Shown here in pieces: positions 33,697-44,093 of a stretch of DNA of 64,000 bases. The stretch's first letter is position 1; each line of letters starts with the position of its first letter. Under the pieces are notes generated by a model that made no database searches, was not told where the DNA came from, and saw nothing but the letters and a program-made list of their open reading frames with translations. The stretch comes from Cryptomeria japonica. Lineage: Eukaryota; Streptophyta; Pinopsida; Cupressales; Cupressaceae. The stretch covers positions 142,757,349 through 142,821,348 of the forward strand of contig NC_081410.1 of the NCBI RefSeq assembly GCF_030272615.1, in the 5' to 3' direction. The position numbers were made by a program, and so were the translations under genes.

Positions 33697-36690
33697 TCAT
33701 TTTGTTATACCATCTGCATCCTCTTTCTTTTGCAAAGCATCTATAATTGTCTCGTGCTCTTCCATAGAGAGAGTCCATAATTTTTTATTAGTAGGTCTGC
33801 CACGATATCTATCCAATTTTATATTAGTTGCCACTACCAAATGCGAGTTATGTATAATTTTCTTCTCTAATTCATAATCTTCAAACATAGGCAATCCATT
33901 ATTTCTTGTTAGATATTTGTTTAGCCAGGTGCCAACAACAACCACAGATCCTGTTGGATAGTCATAACCATCATCATCTACTCGAGGAGTGGTTAGCTTA
34001 TGTTTTGGCTCTACAAATCAAGCCAACCAATACTTTGTCCCATCTTCATTGTCCTCTGGTGCAACGACAACATAGACATGTCCTGGGCACAAAACAATTT
34101 TATTTTAATATTTAATGAGATATAAAAACAAAAATATACACTGTAAGATTTCATATATGTACTATTTAATAAATCAAAACAAATTTCAAAAACAATTTTA
34201 CCTTGTTGTATAAGATCTGAAATGCGATCATAGTCATTTGATGCAAACATCTGATCCATATCTTCATCATTTCTTTCATGCAGATCATTTGCATCTATGG
34301 GTGTCAATGATCTGTGTTGCCTTTCTTCAACCTATTCTTTATTCTCACAAAATTCCTAATCTTTGGAAACACAAAACTGACAAAAGCAAGCAAGCTCCAT
34401 TGTGAATATAGTCCATGTGTTTGAATTAGAACTCTTAAACGAATGCCATTTAGTTGATCCAATGATGGTATTACAATCATACTGAATATGAATACTATCT
34501 TCCTCTACCAACCAGAAGAAACGTTGAATTGCAAAGTTCTCAGTTGATCCTTTTGACAACTTTGAATTGCACCAATCTACAACTGCACGAGCATATATGA
34601 AATTCACTGCATCCTCGAATTTCAATTGTTCTCTAGCAAGAGCTCTTTTTACACAGGCACCGGCTCCATCGTGTTCTCCCTTACCATGTAACACTTCAAA
34701 AAAACTCCATAAATGTTGGACATTGGTTTTCTTGTGAACTCTGCATAGCCAATAAAACATTCTTGCATTTTTGAATTGTCCAGTGCAGTTATTTGACCAT
34801 ATCATATGTTGTTTCATGTCAATTTCTCTTTCCTTAAGATTATCATGAAATACCTCAAAGCAATGTTGAACAAACTCTGACGAGTGTAATTGATTATCAC
34901 TAACATACAAATGATACTCCCTCAAATTTTTTATGTTATCTTTTATATCGTCATGGTCATGTCTATATATAATGTGCACAAATATGGCCAATTGCACCGA
35001 GTTGTAGTATTGTGATTGAGTTTCCTCTTATGGCTTTAGAGTATAATTTTCTGCAAAATCCACAATTGATACTATTGTGTCCAACTGGAAATGTGTTCTT
35101 GCATATGCGAAATTGTCCATCAAGCCATCGAGCATGTTGGGAATGTTTCACATATTTTGGAACAATATGAATTTTAAACTCACTGATAAATGCATTCACA
35201 CTATTCTGTTTTATAATCAATTCTAAACGTTTCCCCATCTTTCCATCCTTTAGAGGGTATTCTATATTTTTAAATCTCCTAACATCAACCATTTTTTGTC
35301 CAAACTCAGATGAAACATGTTCATGCAAACATTCACCTATCAAAAAATAGTTCCCACATAAATTGCAAAGGCCATATGCATGAACCAGAAAGAAATAATT
35401 GCTCATTAGGTGGTTTACAAAATAAACTTGCAATAAAATCTTTTATAGTTTCAGGTGGAACATAAACACCACAATCTTGCACAAGATCATTACCATGCAC
35501 ATACAATGTATATATTGCAAAACATCATAATAGTAATGGAACTAAACATGAGTTTTACAACAACAAGATATTCTTTGTTTATTGATTTTAACATATCAGG
35601 GTTTGCATTTTTCAAATGATCTTTGACTAATTCATAAATTCATTAACACAAAATCATCACTAATTTTTTTAAAGAATTCAGTTTGAGTCATGTCAAGAAG
35701 ATGTTTTGGATGAGGATCACGAATTTTTGATCCCACCCTTAAATTTAAAACATCTCTAGCATTTGATGAAACTCTAGTGTTATCATGCCAAAATTTTGCG
35801 ATTAATAGTTTAGTTTCATTATTTAATTTCATGTTCGGCTTTTAAAGTCTACCACTAAAACTCCAACAATGGTTTAGTGGATCAATTTCAATTGCGTCTC
35901 TTCTTTTGACCGCTTTTGACAAGGTTCTACAATGTAAGTTTAAATAGCCACTTATATCACTTAATATTCTTTTACTAACAATTGTTTTGTCAACTATAGC
36001 AGTTGTTATAACTCTACATGCCACATTCTTATCTTTAGATTGACTTGTTTTTCCGATAGAATCAATGGCACTGACAACAATAGATACAACTTTCTTATAT
36101 GATTCATCTTTTCTGTTTGGTTTTGCATAAATACCTATTTTTTCATGACTTTACACATTTTTAATATTTTTATTAATTGTAGCATTAATTGACATTGGAA
36201 TCTTAACTTTTTATTATAGAAAAATTGTTTATATAATCTGTTCGCATGTGTTTTGATTTGTCTCCAAGAAACTAACCCATTAAGATTATCTAACACATTT
36301 CTATCAATAGGAAACAAATTACATTCATTTTCTTTCAAAGGGGGTGGTGTAATATTTTAGATTTTTATTTTTATTTTCGTATTGGTGTATTAAATTTATA
36401 TCCAGCTTCATTTAAATCAACAATTTGATTGGCATCATAGTCTTGGGGATTTAAAAACAGACCAGGATTCACATCCACATGAACATTTGCATCAACAGTC
36501 ATACCCATGTTTGGTTCTACATTGCTTGCGTCCATCATGATCTCTTCAATGGTCTCATCTACAACGGACACTGAACTAGATGCTTTAATGTTCTTCAACT
36601 GTCGTTGTTGTGATCTTCGATCTCTTTGGCGTTTTGCCTCCTTTTCTCTTTGTGCTTGAATTTCGTTTGTTATCATTATCTTCCTTTGTT
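33697..36690 (-). pseudogene. Transposase-like gene of the DNA transposon, minus strand, broken
   Basis: Reading down from ATG at 36676: a basic N-terminus (REKEAKRQRDRRSQQRQLKN), an Asp/Asn-rich linker, then VSWRQIKTHANRLYKQFFYN, DISGYLNLHCRTLSKAVKRR, FWHDNTRVSSNARDVLNLR, a Cys/His-rich part (CNLCGNYFLIGECLHEH, then CGFCRKL), and at 34356-34997 the most informative block: WSNNCTGQFKNARMFYWL followed by FFEVLHGKGEHDGAGACVKR. The pairing of a D/N-N-C-x-x-Q-F-K motif with H-G-K-G-x-x-D-G-x-G resembles the catalytic region of DDE-type transposases; here the expected Asp is Asn. A possible intron (donor after IQQG near 34200) precedes a C-terminal block, PEDNEDGTKYWLA, YPTGSVVVVGTWLNKYL, to the stop at 33697. 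Frameshifts at about 35430 and 34980 and several stops show decay. Confidence 0.55.
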
Positions 36691-36924
36691 TCTTTACATT
36701 GATTCGAACCCATCTTTACAAACTCCTCTTCAAAAAATAATATTTCTTTTTATCGAGTTCTTCTGAAATTTGTGTAAAAAAGATAAAAAAGAGTAGTGCC
36801 AAATGCTATAAAAAATGTTTGTCAGTACGAATTCCAATGATAATCTGATAAATTGATGCAATCTGTCCTTTTTTTGGACAGTAACATTAATTTTAGGAAT
36901 GAGGGCCAGTTATTTATATAACGG

Positions 36925-37018
36925 GCCCCCGTTTTAAAAATGGAGGACGGGGGCCTGTTCCGAAAACCAACGGTTAAAAAAGGAACGAGCCCCTGTTTTC
37001 AAAACGGAGGCCCGTTCT
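36925..37018. repeat. GC-rich palindromic right end
   Basis: Contains AACGGGCCCCCGTTTT, GACGGGGGCCTGTTCC, GAACGAGCCCCTGTTTT and AAACGGAGGCCCGTTCT, the same motif type as 25105-25195. On the minus strand it gives AACAGGGGCTCGTTCC, comparable with the left end. Confidence 0.7.
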
Positions 37019-37024
37019 ATGGAA

Positions 37025-37972
37025 GTTGATTCCACAACCCACCACTTGCCTCGGGATTAGGTCCAAGATAGGCCTAAGATGGCCACACCTGAGACATGGA
37101 CCTACAAATTCAAATCTCCATGAACAAAAACACAAATATGAACTTCTGAAATAGTTTACATGCCTCCAATTAGAATTTTTTTAATAGGAAATTAAAACCC
37201 ATTTCGGATTATACTGTCTAGATTCTAAATATGTAGTTTTTTTTTTTAAATTGATTATTTTAACTATTTTTCATTTAATTTATACTAAATCGGGTCCATA
37301 AACTTAAAATATTAACTAATTTTGTTAATTTAATAACTTTTTATTTTAATGAATTTTGAAAAAAAAATCATGTCATCAATCTACACAAAATTCTTTTCTA
37401 TTTAAAAAAAATAAAAAAATGTTAAGTTTACGTCAAATTATGTGAGCCGTATACATCAAATTTTTAAAAAGATAATTACGATCATTAAAAACTTAATTAA
37501 AAAAATAATTAAAATAAAAAAATAGAAAAATATGTTCATCAATCTTCAGTGTTTTAAAAACCATTTTCCAAAACGGTTTGAGAAAATAATTTTAGTTGTG
37601 TCAAAAAGTGTCAGTCATACACATGCATGGTATGGTCCCGAAACATACATGTTTAAAACATAGTTTTTAGAACTTCATTCAAAAAGTTATTTTTTATTAT
37701 GTGGGTATTAAAATAAATTACATATTTGGAAAGTAGACTCAGAGAATTAGCTTTTATATTTTTGACTTTTTTCAAAATTCAATTTCCAAGTGTTTCAAAA
37801 TTTAATCTCAAATGAGACAAAACCTGAAAAATCAGGGAAAACAATTCCACTTTTTGGCCAAAAAGTGGACTGAGCTTCTTGCATTGACCCTCTTTCTAAT
37901 AACTCTAATCTTCAATACTTGCAAAAATTTGTTAATGCTCCTTCTTCCTAGCTCACGTGTGATTTGATACCA
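37025..37972 (-). other. Leader-side interior of short-LTR Copia
   Basis: AT-rich, no coding frame. On the minus strand it begins right after the primer-site remnant and would be the 5' leader of the element. Confidence 0.5.
37965..37972 (-). other. Primer-binding-site remnant of short-LTR Copia
   Basis: Minus strand TGGTATCA directly follows the LTR end AACA; the usual GAGC that completes the initiator-Met site has mutated to AATC. Confidence 0.65.
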
Positions 37973-38316
37973 TGTTAAATTTGCAATTGAACGTACAAAA
38001 GAGATTATAGATCTATCTAGAAGAGAAAATAAAACCTTGTAGACAACAGGGGAAAATTAGAGCAGAAAATAATAAAATAAAACTATATATTAACATTTGC
38101 AAAAGCATGACTTATACAAAGGTAACCATTGGATGAACAAAGAAATTACAGAGGAAACAAGGAGCATAATGGAAGAGGCGGAGGGAGTTAAAAACGAGAA
38201 CAACTCCTCGATTGTCTTAACAAATAGAGCTTTATAGCCTTGACCGACGTGCACCTACAATCACACCTCCAATCACATCATAAATCATGGACATGAGACC
38301 ATAAGTTGCGCTAACA
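37973..38316 (-). repeat. 5' LTR of minus-strand short-LTR Copia
   Basis: Minus strand starts TGTTAGCGCAACTTATGG and ends TTTAACA, so both termini keep TG and CA. Pairs with 22362-22709. Confidence 0.78.
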
Positions 38317-38504
38317 CTTGTTTGGGGCATTACTGAAATAAAATCATAGTAGCAATATCAGATCACTTCAGTAAAAGATATCAGACTTCATTAATGCCAA
38401 AGACCTTCAACAATCATGGTAAAGGGCGTGAGTGTACTTGTCATAAATACAACACGTATAATAAAAACTCAATTGAAATAAATTACTGTGCTTTGTGAGC
38501 TATG

Positions 38505-38645
38505 TACTACTTAAAATCTAATTTCGTTGAAAGATATTGATCTAGAATGCCATACATAAATGCTAAGTTGTCATAGTATTGACCACAAGATAACTAGGGG
38601 AAGCATACTGATAGTCATTATAGCTAACTTTGTGCACCCACAAAT
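38505..38645 (+). repeat. Duplicated upstream segment, right copy
   Basis: Partner of 20930-21075 (GATATTGATCTAGAATGCCATA, AAGTTGTCATAGTATTGACC, ACAAGATAACTAG). It lies about 1.3 kb upstream of the isopropylmalate synthase-like exon; the left copy has about the same spacing to the gene relic. Confidence 0.55.
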
Positions 38646-39384
38646 CTTAAAAAGTAATCATATTTTCATCCTTTTTATTTTATTTTATTGGCTTTGTATG
38701 CGACTTAACTACTTATAGCTATTGTTTTAGTTTATGGGTAGTAACAATGCATGTTGTGTAGTCTGTTATGTGTGCAAAGGTAAAAAAATTACACATTTCA
38801 AAGTGTTGTTTGATACCTACTTAAAGATGTGAAATTAATATTGCCAATACTTATGCACAAATGCCCTAATAGTCGTGCATAAATGGGCCAATCATGATCC
38901 AAAATTTTGAAAAATTGGGTGACCATTGGTACATGTGGAATTTATTATTGTGCTTTTAGTTATCATTTTTTGAGTTTGTTTAAAGTTCGTAATTGAAGGT
39001 TGGATGCACAAGAAGCCAATAATTATTTTTGGAACTAGGGGAAGAGCACAAGTAGTTGAGCATGTATGAATAGTTGTGATGGTTGTTGATACTTTTTGCT
39101 CCAATAAAAGTACAAACAAAAACTATTGTTTGAAACATAAAATATCAATTTTTGTGTATTTATATATTAATAATTGCAATACATTGCACCAATAGTTTTG
39201 ATTTTAGAGTTGTTATTGCTATGAAATGTATCATTAGTTGTAAAAAGCAACCAATCATATGATGTCACATCAACTGCACAAGTATAGGGGTCTCTTTTGC
39301 ACAATTATTGATCTCACTTTTTTGGGGGGGTTGTTCTTAACACCTTGGTAAAAGGCAAGGGACTTGCCAAGTAAGCTGTTGTGA
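38646..39384. other. Upstream region, no gene seen
   Basis: AT-rich DNA between the duplicated segment and the SINE copies. One G-run at 39324-39330. No regulatory element that I can support. Confidence 0.5.
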
Positions 39385-39475
39385 AAAATTGGGAGTGATT
39401 TGAAATTTCCATGTAGGATTTTGAGAAGCATGAAGTTAAGGTGCACCACTATTGGGTCCTCCCCTATAACAACTA
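39385..39475 (+). mobile_element. SINE 3' tail fragment
   Basis: AATTGGGAGTGATTTGAAAT, then GGATTTTGAGAAGC, then AAGGTGCACCACTA and TCCTCCCCTA: the same ordered blocks as 39670-39760 and 50335-50425. Confidence 0.6.
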
Positions 39476-39544
39476 GTGCTCTTCCCCTAATAAAATTGTA
39501 AACACTTGAAATATGAGAATCATTTGTAAACTCTTGAAACAACT

Positions 39545-39760
39545 AGAGTTGGCCTAGTGGTGAAGAACTTATACTCTTGAAAGAGATATCACAAGTTCAA
39601 ATCCCACAAGGGAATAATGTATGTATGCCTTGTTTGTTAGGTACCTCCCATATAAGCAGGGGTAAAAAAATTGGAAGTGATTTGAAATTTCCACATAAGA
39701 TTTTGGAAACGCAAAGTTAAAGTGCCCAACCCCTGATACTCTTCCCTAATGCAACCCATA
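39545..39760 (+). mobile_element. tRNA-derived SINE, full-length-like copy
   Basis: A polymerase III A-box-like TGGCCTAGTGG at about 39551 is followed about 40 bases later by a B-box-like AGTTCAAATCC at 39592, the spacing of a tRNA-derived promoter. The body continues with ATGTATGTATGCC and TAGGTACCTCCCATATAAG and ends in the tail block shared with 39385 and 50335. Other copies or parts are at 20780 (reverse head), 39385 and 50335 (tails). Confidence 0.65.
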
Positions 39761-39942
39761 GTGTCAATTATTACTGCTCCTATTTTCCCTCCATTGGACG
39801 CGTCCTCCTAGATTTATTTGATTTCTAAACCATATCTGAAAAAACGTACCATATCTGCAAAATTGCACGACACAAAGACGACCAGGTATTTCCCAACTTC
39901 GTTCGATGAGATGACAAACTTTTCCTTCCAGAACTCTCGCAA

Positions 39943-40508
39943 ATGTCGCAACTACAGCTGGCTGGGAAACTGCAGGCCTTTCAGCAAAGTGGCCACCGCT
40001 GGATCGCGCGTTCGAAGACGAAGAAGAAGAGAGGCCATTGTTGCGTAACCGCTACCGCTGGGCACGTGCGCATTTTGGACACGACGTTGCGCGACGGCGA
40101 GCAGTCACCGGGCGCTGCCATGACAACAAACCAGAAGCTCCAAATCGCACGGCAGCTGCGTTTGGTGGGAGTGGATGTTATCGACGCAGGCTATCCATTC
40201 GCGTCTCCCGCCGATATGGAAGCCGTGAAGATGATTGCTCGGGAAGTGGGCAACGTCGATGACGGGCACGTGCCGGTCATCGCTGCGCTGGCGCGATGTA
40301 ACAAGGCGGACATTGATGCCGCCTGGGAAGCACTTCGCCATGCTCGGCGGCCAATGATCATTCCATTCATCTCTACCAGCGACATTCATTTGAAGCACAA
40401 GCTTAATATGTCCAGAGACCAGGCGCTGCGTCTTGCCTCCGATATGGTAGCCTATGCTCGTAGCCTCGGATGCCTACAGATCGAGTTCGCTGCAGAGGAT
40501 GCCTCCAG
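39943..40508 (+). CDS. 2-isopropylmalate synthase-like enzyme, first exon
   Basis: The first ATG of the frame is at 39943. Residues 1-40 are basic and Ser/Thr-rich, as in a plastid transit peptide. From residue 41 the HMGL-like catalytic barrel begins with [17 protein letters not shown], the family signature with the metal-binding Asp and catalytic Arg. It goes on with [59 protein letters not shown] and [16 protein letters not shown], all in the order of plant IPMS. The exon ends at CCTCCAG|GTACAT, a good splice donor at 40509, in the motif (EDAGR in other IPMS) just before the next conserved block. IPMS joins acetyl-CoA to 2-oxoisovalerate in the plastid, the first step of leucine synthesis. 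About 189 codons of roughly 600 are present. The exon is much more GC-rich than its surroundings and has no stop. A methylthioalkylmalate- or citramalate-synthase-like paralogue is possible. No later exon was recognised downstream. Confidence 0.85.
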
Positions 40509-40756
40509 GTACATACGGAATATATTTTTTTAATTTTAGGATAGATCAGTAAAGTTTTTTCTCTGTTTATACTGCTAGGGTTGTGTGATAGTTTTTTATA
40601 ACTCTTGGAATAACATTGATACAAAATCTGTCACATCATTTTGGATTTGATGTTGATGAGAAAACTGTCACAATTGAAATCTAGAAACAATATAATAGAT
40701 ATATGGATTGTGGAAACTTCATATCATTAGTTTTCATCTGAATAGATAGGACGTGT
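40509..40756 (+). other. Start of intron 1 (presumed)
   Basis: Begins GTACATACGG at the donor. AT-rich with no gene. It is followed by the MITE-like cluster. Confidence 0.55.
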
Positions 40757-40888
40757 TTATTCTGGTTTCAAAATGACTGTATGGATTGACTAACACGTGT
40801 GTTAGTTGCGCGTTTTAAACCGTCGATTTTGCAATAAACGATTGCAATTGACTAACACGTCACTATCACGTTTTGGAGCCAAAATAGC
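40757..40888. repeat. MITE-like palindromic element, copy 1
   Basis: Starts TTATTCTGGTTTCAAAATGA and ends TTTTGGAGCCAAAATAG, inverted termini. Inside are GATTGACTAACACG, GTGTTAGTTGCGCG and ATTTTGCAATAAACG, which recur in the other copies. Confidence 0.75.
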
Positions 40889-41092
40889 TTCAATCAGGGT
40901 TTGATAGTTGTACATCCACTTGTGCTTATAATAATAAAAAAAAATAATCACATGTAAATAAAAAAAATACCAAAATGTTAGTCAAAATGAACCAATACTT
41001 GTGTTTTACTAAATGTTAGTCAAAATGTACCAAACTTATAAATATTGTATAAAAAAGCATAAATAAATCATTAATAAGTATTTCGGACTCGT

Positions 41093-41237
41093 CTATTCTG
41101 GCTCCGCAAAGTGGTATGGTGTGATGAACACGCGATGTTAGTTGCGATTTTCAACCATAGATTTTCTATTCAACCGCTGAGAATGCATAACATGTCTTGT
41201 TAGTGTGACAAATTCGATCATTTTGGAGCGAGAATAG
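41093..41237. repeat. MITE-like palindromic element, copy 2 (diverged)
   Basis: Starts CTATTCTGGCTCCG and ends TTTTGGAGCGAGAATAG. The middle keeps GATGTTAGTTGCGATTTT and a CCATAGATTTT block, more diverged than the other copies. Confidence 0.7.
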
Positions 41238-41335
41238 ACACAACCATAACAAGTGAAATAAATATATTTTTTCAAATCAAATGTAATAACTATCCACTAT
41301 AAATGTTCAGACTCTTGTGTACTTATGGCCGAAGC

Positions 41336-41950
41336 TATTCTGGCTCCACCTTTCGTACGGACGTGTCAATTTTGGCTCCAAAATGACTGTATAGATTGAC
41401 TAACACATGTGTTAGTAACATGTTTTACATCGTCGATTTTGCAATAAATGGCTGCGATTGACTAATACATCGCTATCATGTTGTACGAAAGGTCTGTTTT
41501 GGAGGGACGCGTGTATTTTGGCTCCAAAACGACAGTATGGATTGACTAACACCCATGTTAGTTGCGCGTTTTACACCGTCGATTTTGCAATAAACGATTG
41601 TGCTATCACGTTGTACGGAAGGTCTGTTTTGGAGCCAGAATAGCTTCTGCCGTTTTGGAGGGACGCGTCTATTCTGGCTCTTAGATGACAGTACGGATTG
41701 ACTAACACACATGTTAGTCGTGCGTTTTACACCGTCAATTTTGCAATAAACGACTGCGATTGACTAACATGCGCTATCACGCTATACGAAAGGTCCGTTT
41801 CGGAACCGGAATAGTCGCGGCCATTTTGGAGCCAGAATAGCTTCGGCCCTTTCGTACATCGTGATAGCGATGTGTTAGTCAATCTCAGACATACACATGA
41901 CTAACACACGTATTAGTCAATCCGTACTACTGTTTTGGAACCAGAATAGT
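41336..41950. repeat. Cluster of MITE-like elements, at least four copies
   Basis: Copies start near 41336, 41376, 41513 and 41669 with (C)TATTCTGGCTCC or TTTTGGCTCCAAAA, and end with GGAGCCAGAATAG or a variant near 41642, 41812 and 41836. The last, 41836-41949, is in inverted order and ends GGAACCAGAATAG. Units overlap head to tail, so this looks like nested or tandem insertion of one short element. Confidence 0.75.
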
Positions 41951-42794
41951 GTATTTTGTTTTTTCTCTTTGCTTTTCCTGTGTACTTACTTACAGCTGAT
42001 CTTTTGAACTCTTGCATAGTTGTTGGAAATTGTTCTCTTGAAGTGTCAAACTCTGAGTATTTTGGTTTTTCTCTTTGCTTTTTAGATTTATTTGCTCCGC
42101 CTTAGGAGAAGACGAGTCGTCCCAAGTACTCTTGCTCCAAGCTAAGAAATCATGATTCACTGAAGGTCTCTTCCCAACAACTCTGAAAACCAGAGCCCGT
42201 GAACCAAAATAATAAAGTACATAGGTTCAGATGATAAATCCACCTTCATGTCACCCAAAAACAAGGAAGAGCCAAAATCTTAAGATATCGGAGATGGGAG
42301 TGGATCATGTGTGAAGGAAATGTTTTCCCTCGACAACACAGATGGAGACGTGCCCTGTGCAAAAAGCCCTAAATCCGGCGTTGCATTGGCCTTCAGAATC
42401 TACGTTTTTGAAAACTCAATGCATGCATGAAATGGATTATAAGCATTCTTGCATGGGCAGAAATTTTGATTGGCGATTTCCTCCTTTCTCGAGGGAGGCA
42501 TAGCAGAGTCACAAAGACTTTGACCAAGGAGGCCATTGCTCCAATGAAACACCTAGGCTGGAGAAACAAAGCCACAACTACCAGACAAAACCCCATCATT
42601 TCGTCGAGACTTCCAATCAGTCTTGCCCTGGCCCAAATCCTTCTGTGTTTGCACAGTATTTGCATCCTTCTTGGCCTTTCGCACGCTTAAGCTGGGTAAA
42701 AATAGAGCTGGTAATGACAGGTGGTTTTATTAATATAATATCTCTGTATGCGCATAATAAAAAAAACAAGTAATTTAATTTATTTTCTTTCGAA
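41951..42794 (-). other. Stretch with one degraded coding-like region
   Basis: From about 42690 down to 42100 the minus strand is less AT-rich than the neighbours and gives a long frame with only a few stops, including KDANTVQTQKDLGQGKTDWK and SFTHDPLPSPIS, a hydrophilic composition. It could be a LINE or retroelement ORF remnant. I do not recognise the family and the call is weak. Confidence 0.3.
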
Positions 42795-42910
42795 AGATCT
42801 TTTAATAAAAATTAAACTCAGATGTTTGACAAGTGGCAATAACATCTCTAAGCTCTTGGGGGCAATTTCTAGTCCCATCCCATTTAAATTTGCATGCCTA
42901 AAAAATAGGA
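42795..42910 (-). repeat. Dispersed repeat, inverted relative to 51030
   Basis: On the minus strand the blocks AGGCATGC, GGGACTAGAAATTGCCC and CACTTGTCAAACATCTGAG match 51030-51170 in order and spacing. Confidence 0.65.
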
Positions 42911-43994
42911 GCTTCATATAATCACATAGCACAAATTTTTTGGACTACTCCCATACACATTCGCATCTTTCATTCACTTATTATTCTATATATAAATAAA
43001 TATTAAATAATTATTTTTTAAAGGAAAACATGAGAATAGACTCATGGAAATATAGTAATTTTATGATTACATCTATCATTAGCATTATTTTTTTAATGAA
43101 TATGAGACGTCTCATTAATTATCTAATTTTAATATAACTAAAAATTATTAATAATGCATTTGAAAAAATATGAAATACTTCAATAATGTCCAATAAAGTT
43201 TATATTATATATTTCAATGAATTTTTTTTTATTTGTAAAAGATAATAATACTTTATACACACACAATCAAAAGATGTTATCTTAAATGCATCCTTCTAAA
43301 AGATGTGGAGATATATTAGTCTCCTTTACATACGGGACCATGAGATTGATATCTTTCAACATCTTTTACACATATATATAATTAATTATAATTATTTTAT
43401 TTTATTTTATTTTTGTTTGTGATTACTTTTGACTTTGAACCAGTGAGGTCACAAAGGGGTACCCCATCCCCAAGATCCCTTGAGCATTAACACCTTCTGA
43501 CTCACTTTTCCTTCTACTTTCTCTCCGCCCTTCCCTTTTTTCCTCCTATTCTCCATCTTCTTTCTTTCATCTTCATCTCCTCGCTCTCCAACCCTCCTCT
43601 TTGTCCTTCCTCTCCAACTCCTCCTTTCATCTTTAATTTTTTGATGTTAATAAAAAATATATATATAAAAAATGAAAATCTTTCAAAATATTATATTATT
43701 TTGTAATTAAAATCTATAAGCAAATAGGTTTTTGAAAAATATAGTAAATGTTAAGAATTTTTTTCTCTTTTTAAAATATTATAAGATAATTTTATAATTT
43801 TTAAATGAATTTAAAAAAATATAAATTTAAAAATTAGATCTAAATATATGATTTTTTGAATTAAAATTACCAAAATAATTAATAGCATATTTCCCAAAGT
43901 AAAATTAAAAGTAAACGATATATCATCAAAAAATAAAGTAAGTTGATTGAGGCATAGCGTTGTGGTAAGGTTCAAACACTCACTAGGCCTTGTA
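42911..43994. other. AT-rich stretch with a pyrimidine block
   Basis: No gene. At about 43500-43640 a C/T-rich block (CTTCTACTTTCTCTCCGCCC and similar) is notable in otherwise AT-rich DNA. Confidence 0.5.
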
Positions 43995-44093
43995 CCTTTG
44001 TTGGGCTAGCGTGATCATAAATATGTGCCTTTGTTGGACTAGCATGATCATAAATATGTGCCTTTGTTGGACTATTGTGCTCATAGGTTGTGG
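43995..44093 (+). repeat. 33-bp tandem repeat, three copies
   Basis: CCTTTGTTGG followed by ACTAGC and ATGATCATAAATATGTG (with small changes) begins at 43995, 44028 and 44061, a period of 33. A fourth degenerate copy may begin near 44096. Confidence 0.85.

Larger units (their letters stand above)
25090..37020. mobile_element. Probable two-gene DNA transposon with GC-rich palindromic ends
   Basis: Both ends are short GC-rich clusters of motifs like ACGGGGCCCGTTTT and its complement, standing out from AT-rich surroundings and placed as inverted counterparts (25105-25195 and 36925-37018). Between them lie arrays of a palindromic repeat, a plus-strand multi-exon gene and a minus-strand transposase-like gene. 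The whole lies inside the short-LTR Copia interior, as an insertion should. Exact termini are unclear: GAAGTT occurs just outside both ends (25074-25079 and 37021-37026) and could be a target-site duplication, but the terminal bases match poorly. I cannot assign a superfamily. Alternative: two unrelated GC-rich repeats that happen to flank the genes. Confidence 0.5.
22362..38316 (-). mobile_element. Short-LTR Copia element, minus strand, with nested DNA transposon
   Basis: Two 0.35-kb direct repeats (22362-22709 and 37973-38316) act as LTRs on the minus strand. A primer-site remnant TGGTATCA abuts the inner edge of the right copy and a polypurine tract AAGAGGGGG abuts the inner edge of the left copy, which fixes orientation. 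A Copia-type gag start is at 24943. Only about 3.3 kb of interior is its own; the rest is the DNA transposon at about 25090-37020. No pol is visible, so it is a deletion derivative or non-autonomous. Flanks ATCCT and CTTGT do not match, so no target-site duplication is visible. Confidence 0.7.

Noticed and set aside
40038-40398. Other-frame and minus-strand frames within the IPMS exon
   Set aside because: They overlap the well-supported exon and reflect its high GC content.
41458-41712. Open frames in the MITE cluster
   Set aside because: They follow the repeat unit and have no coding signature.
43948-43990. tRNA gene or SINE head near GCATAGCGTTGTGGTAAGG
   Set aside because: Only vaguely like an A box with a following GGTTCAAAC; no full tRNA fold, and the 33-bp tandem repeat begins directly after.
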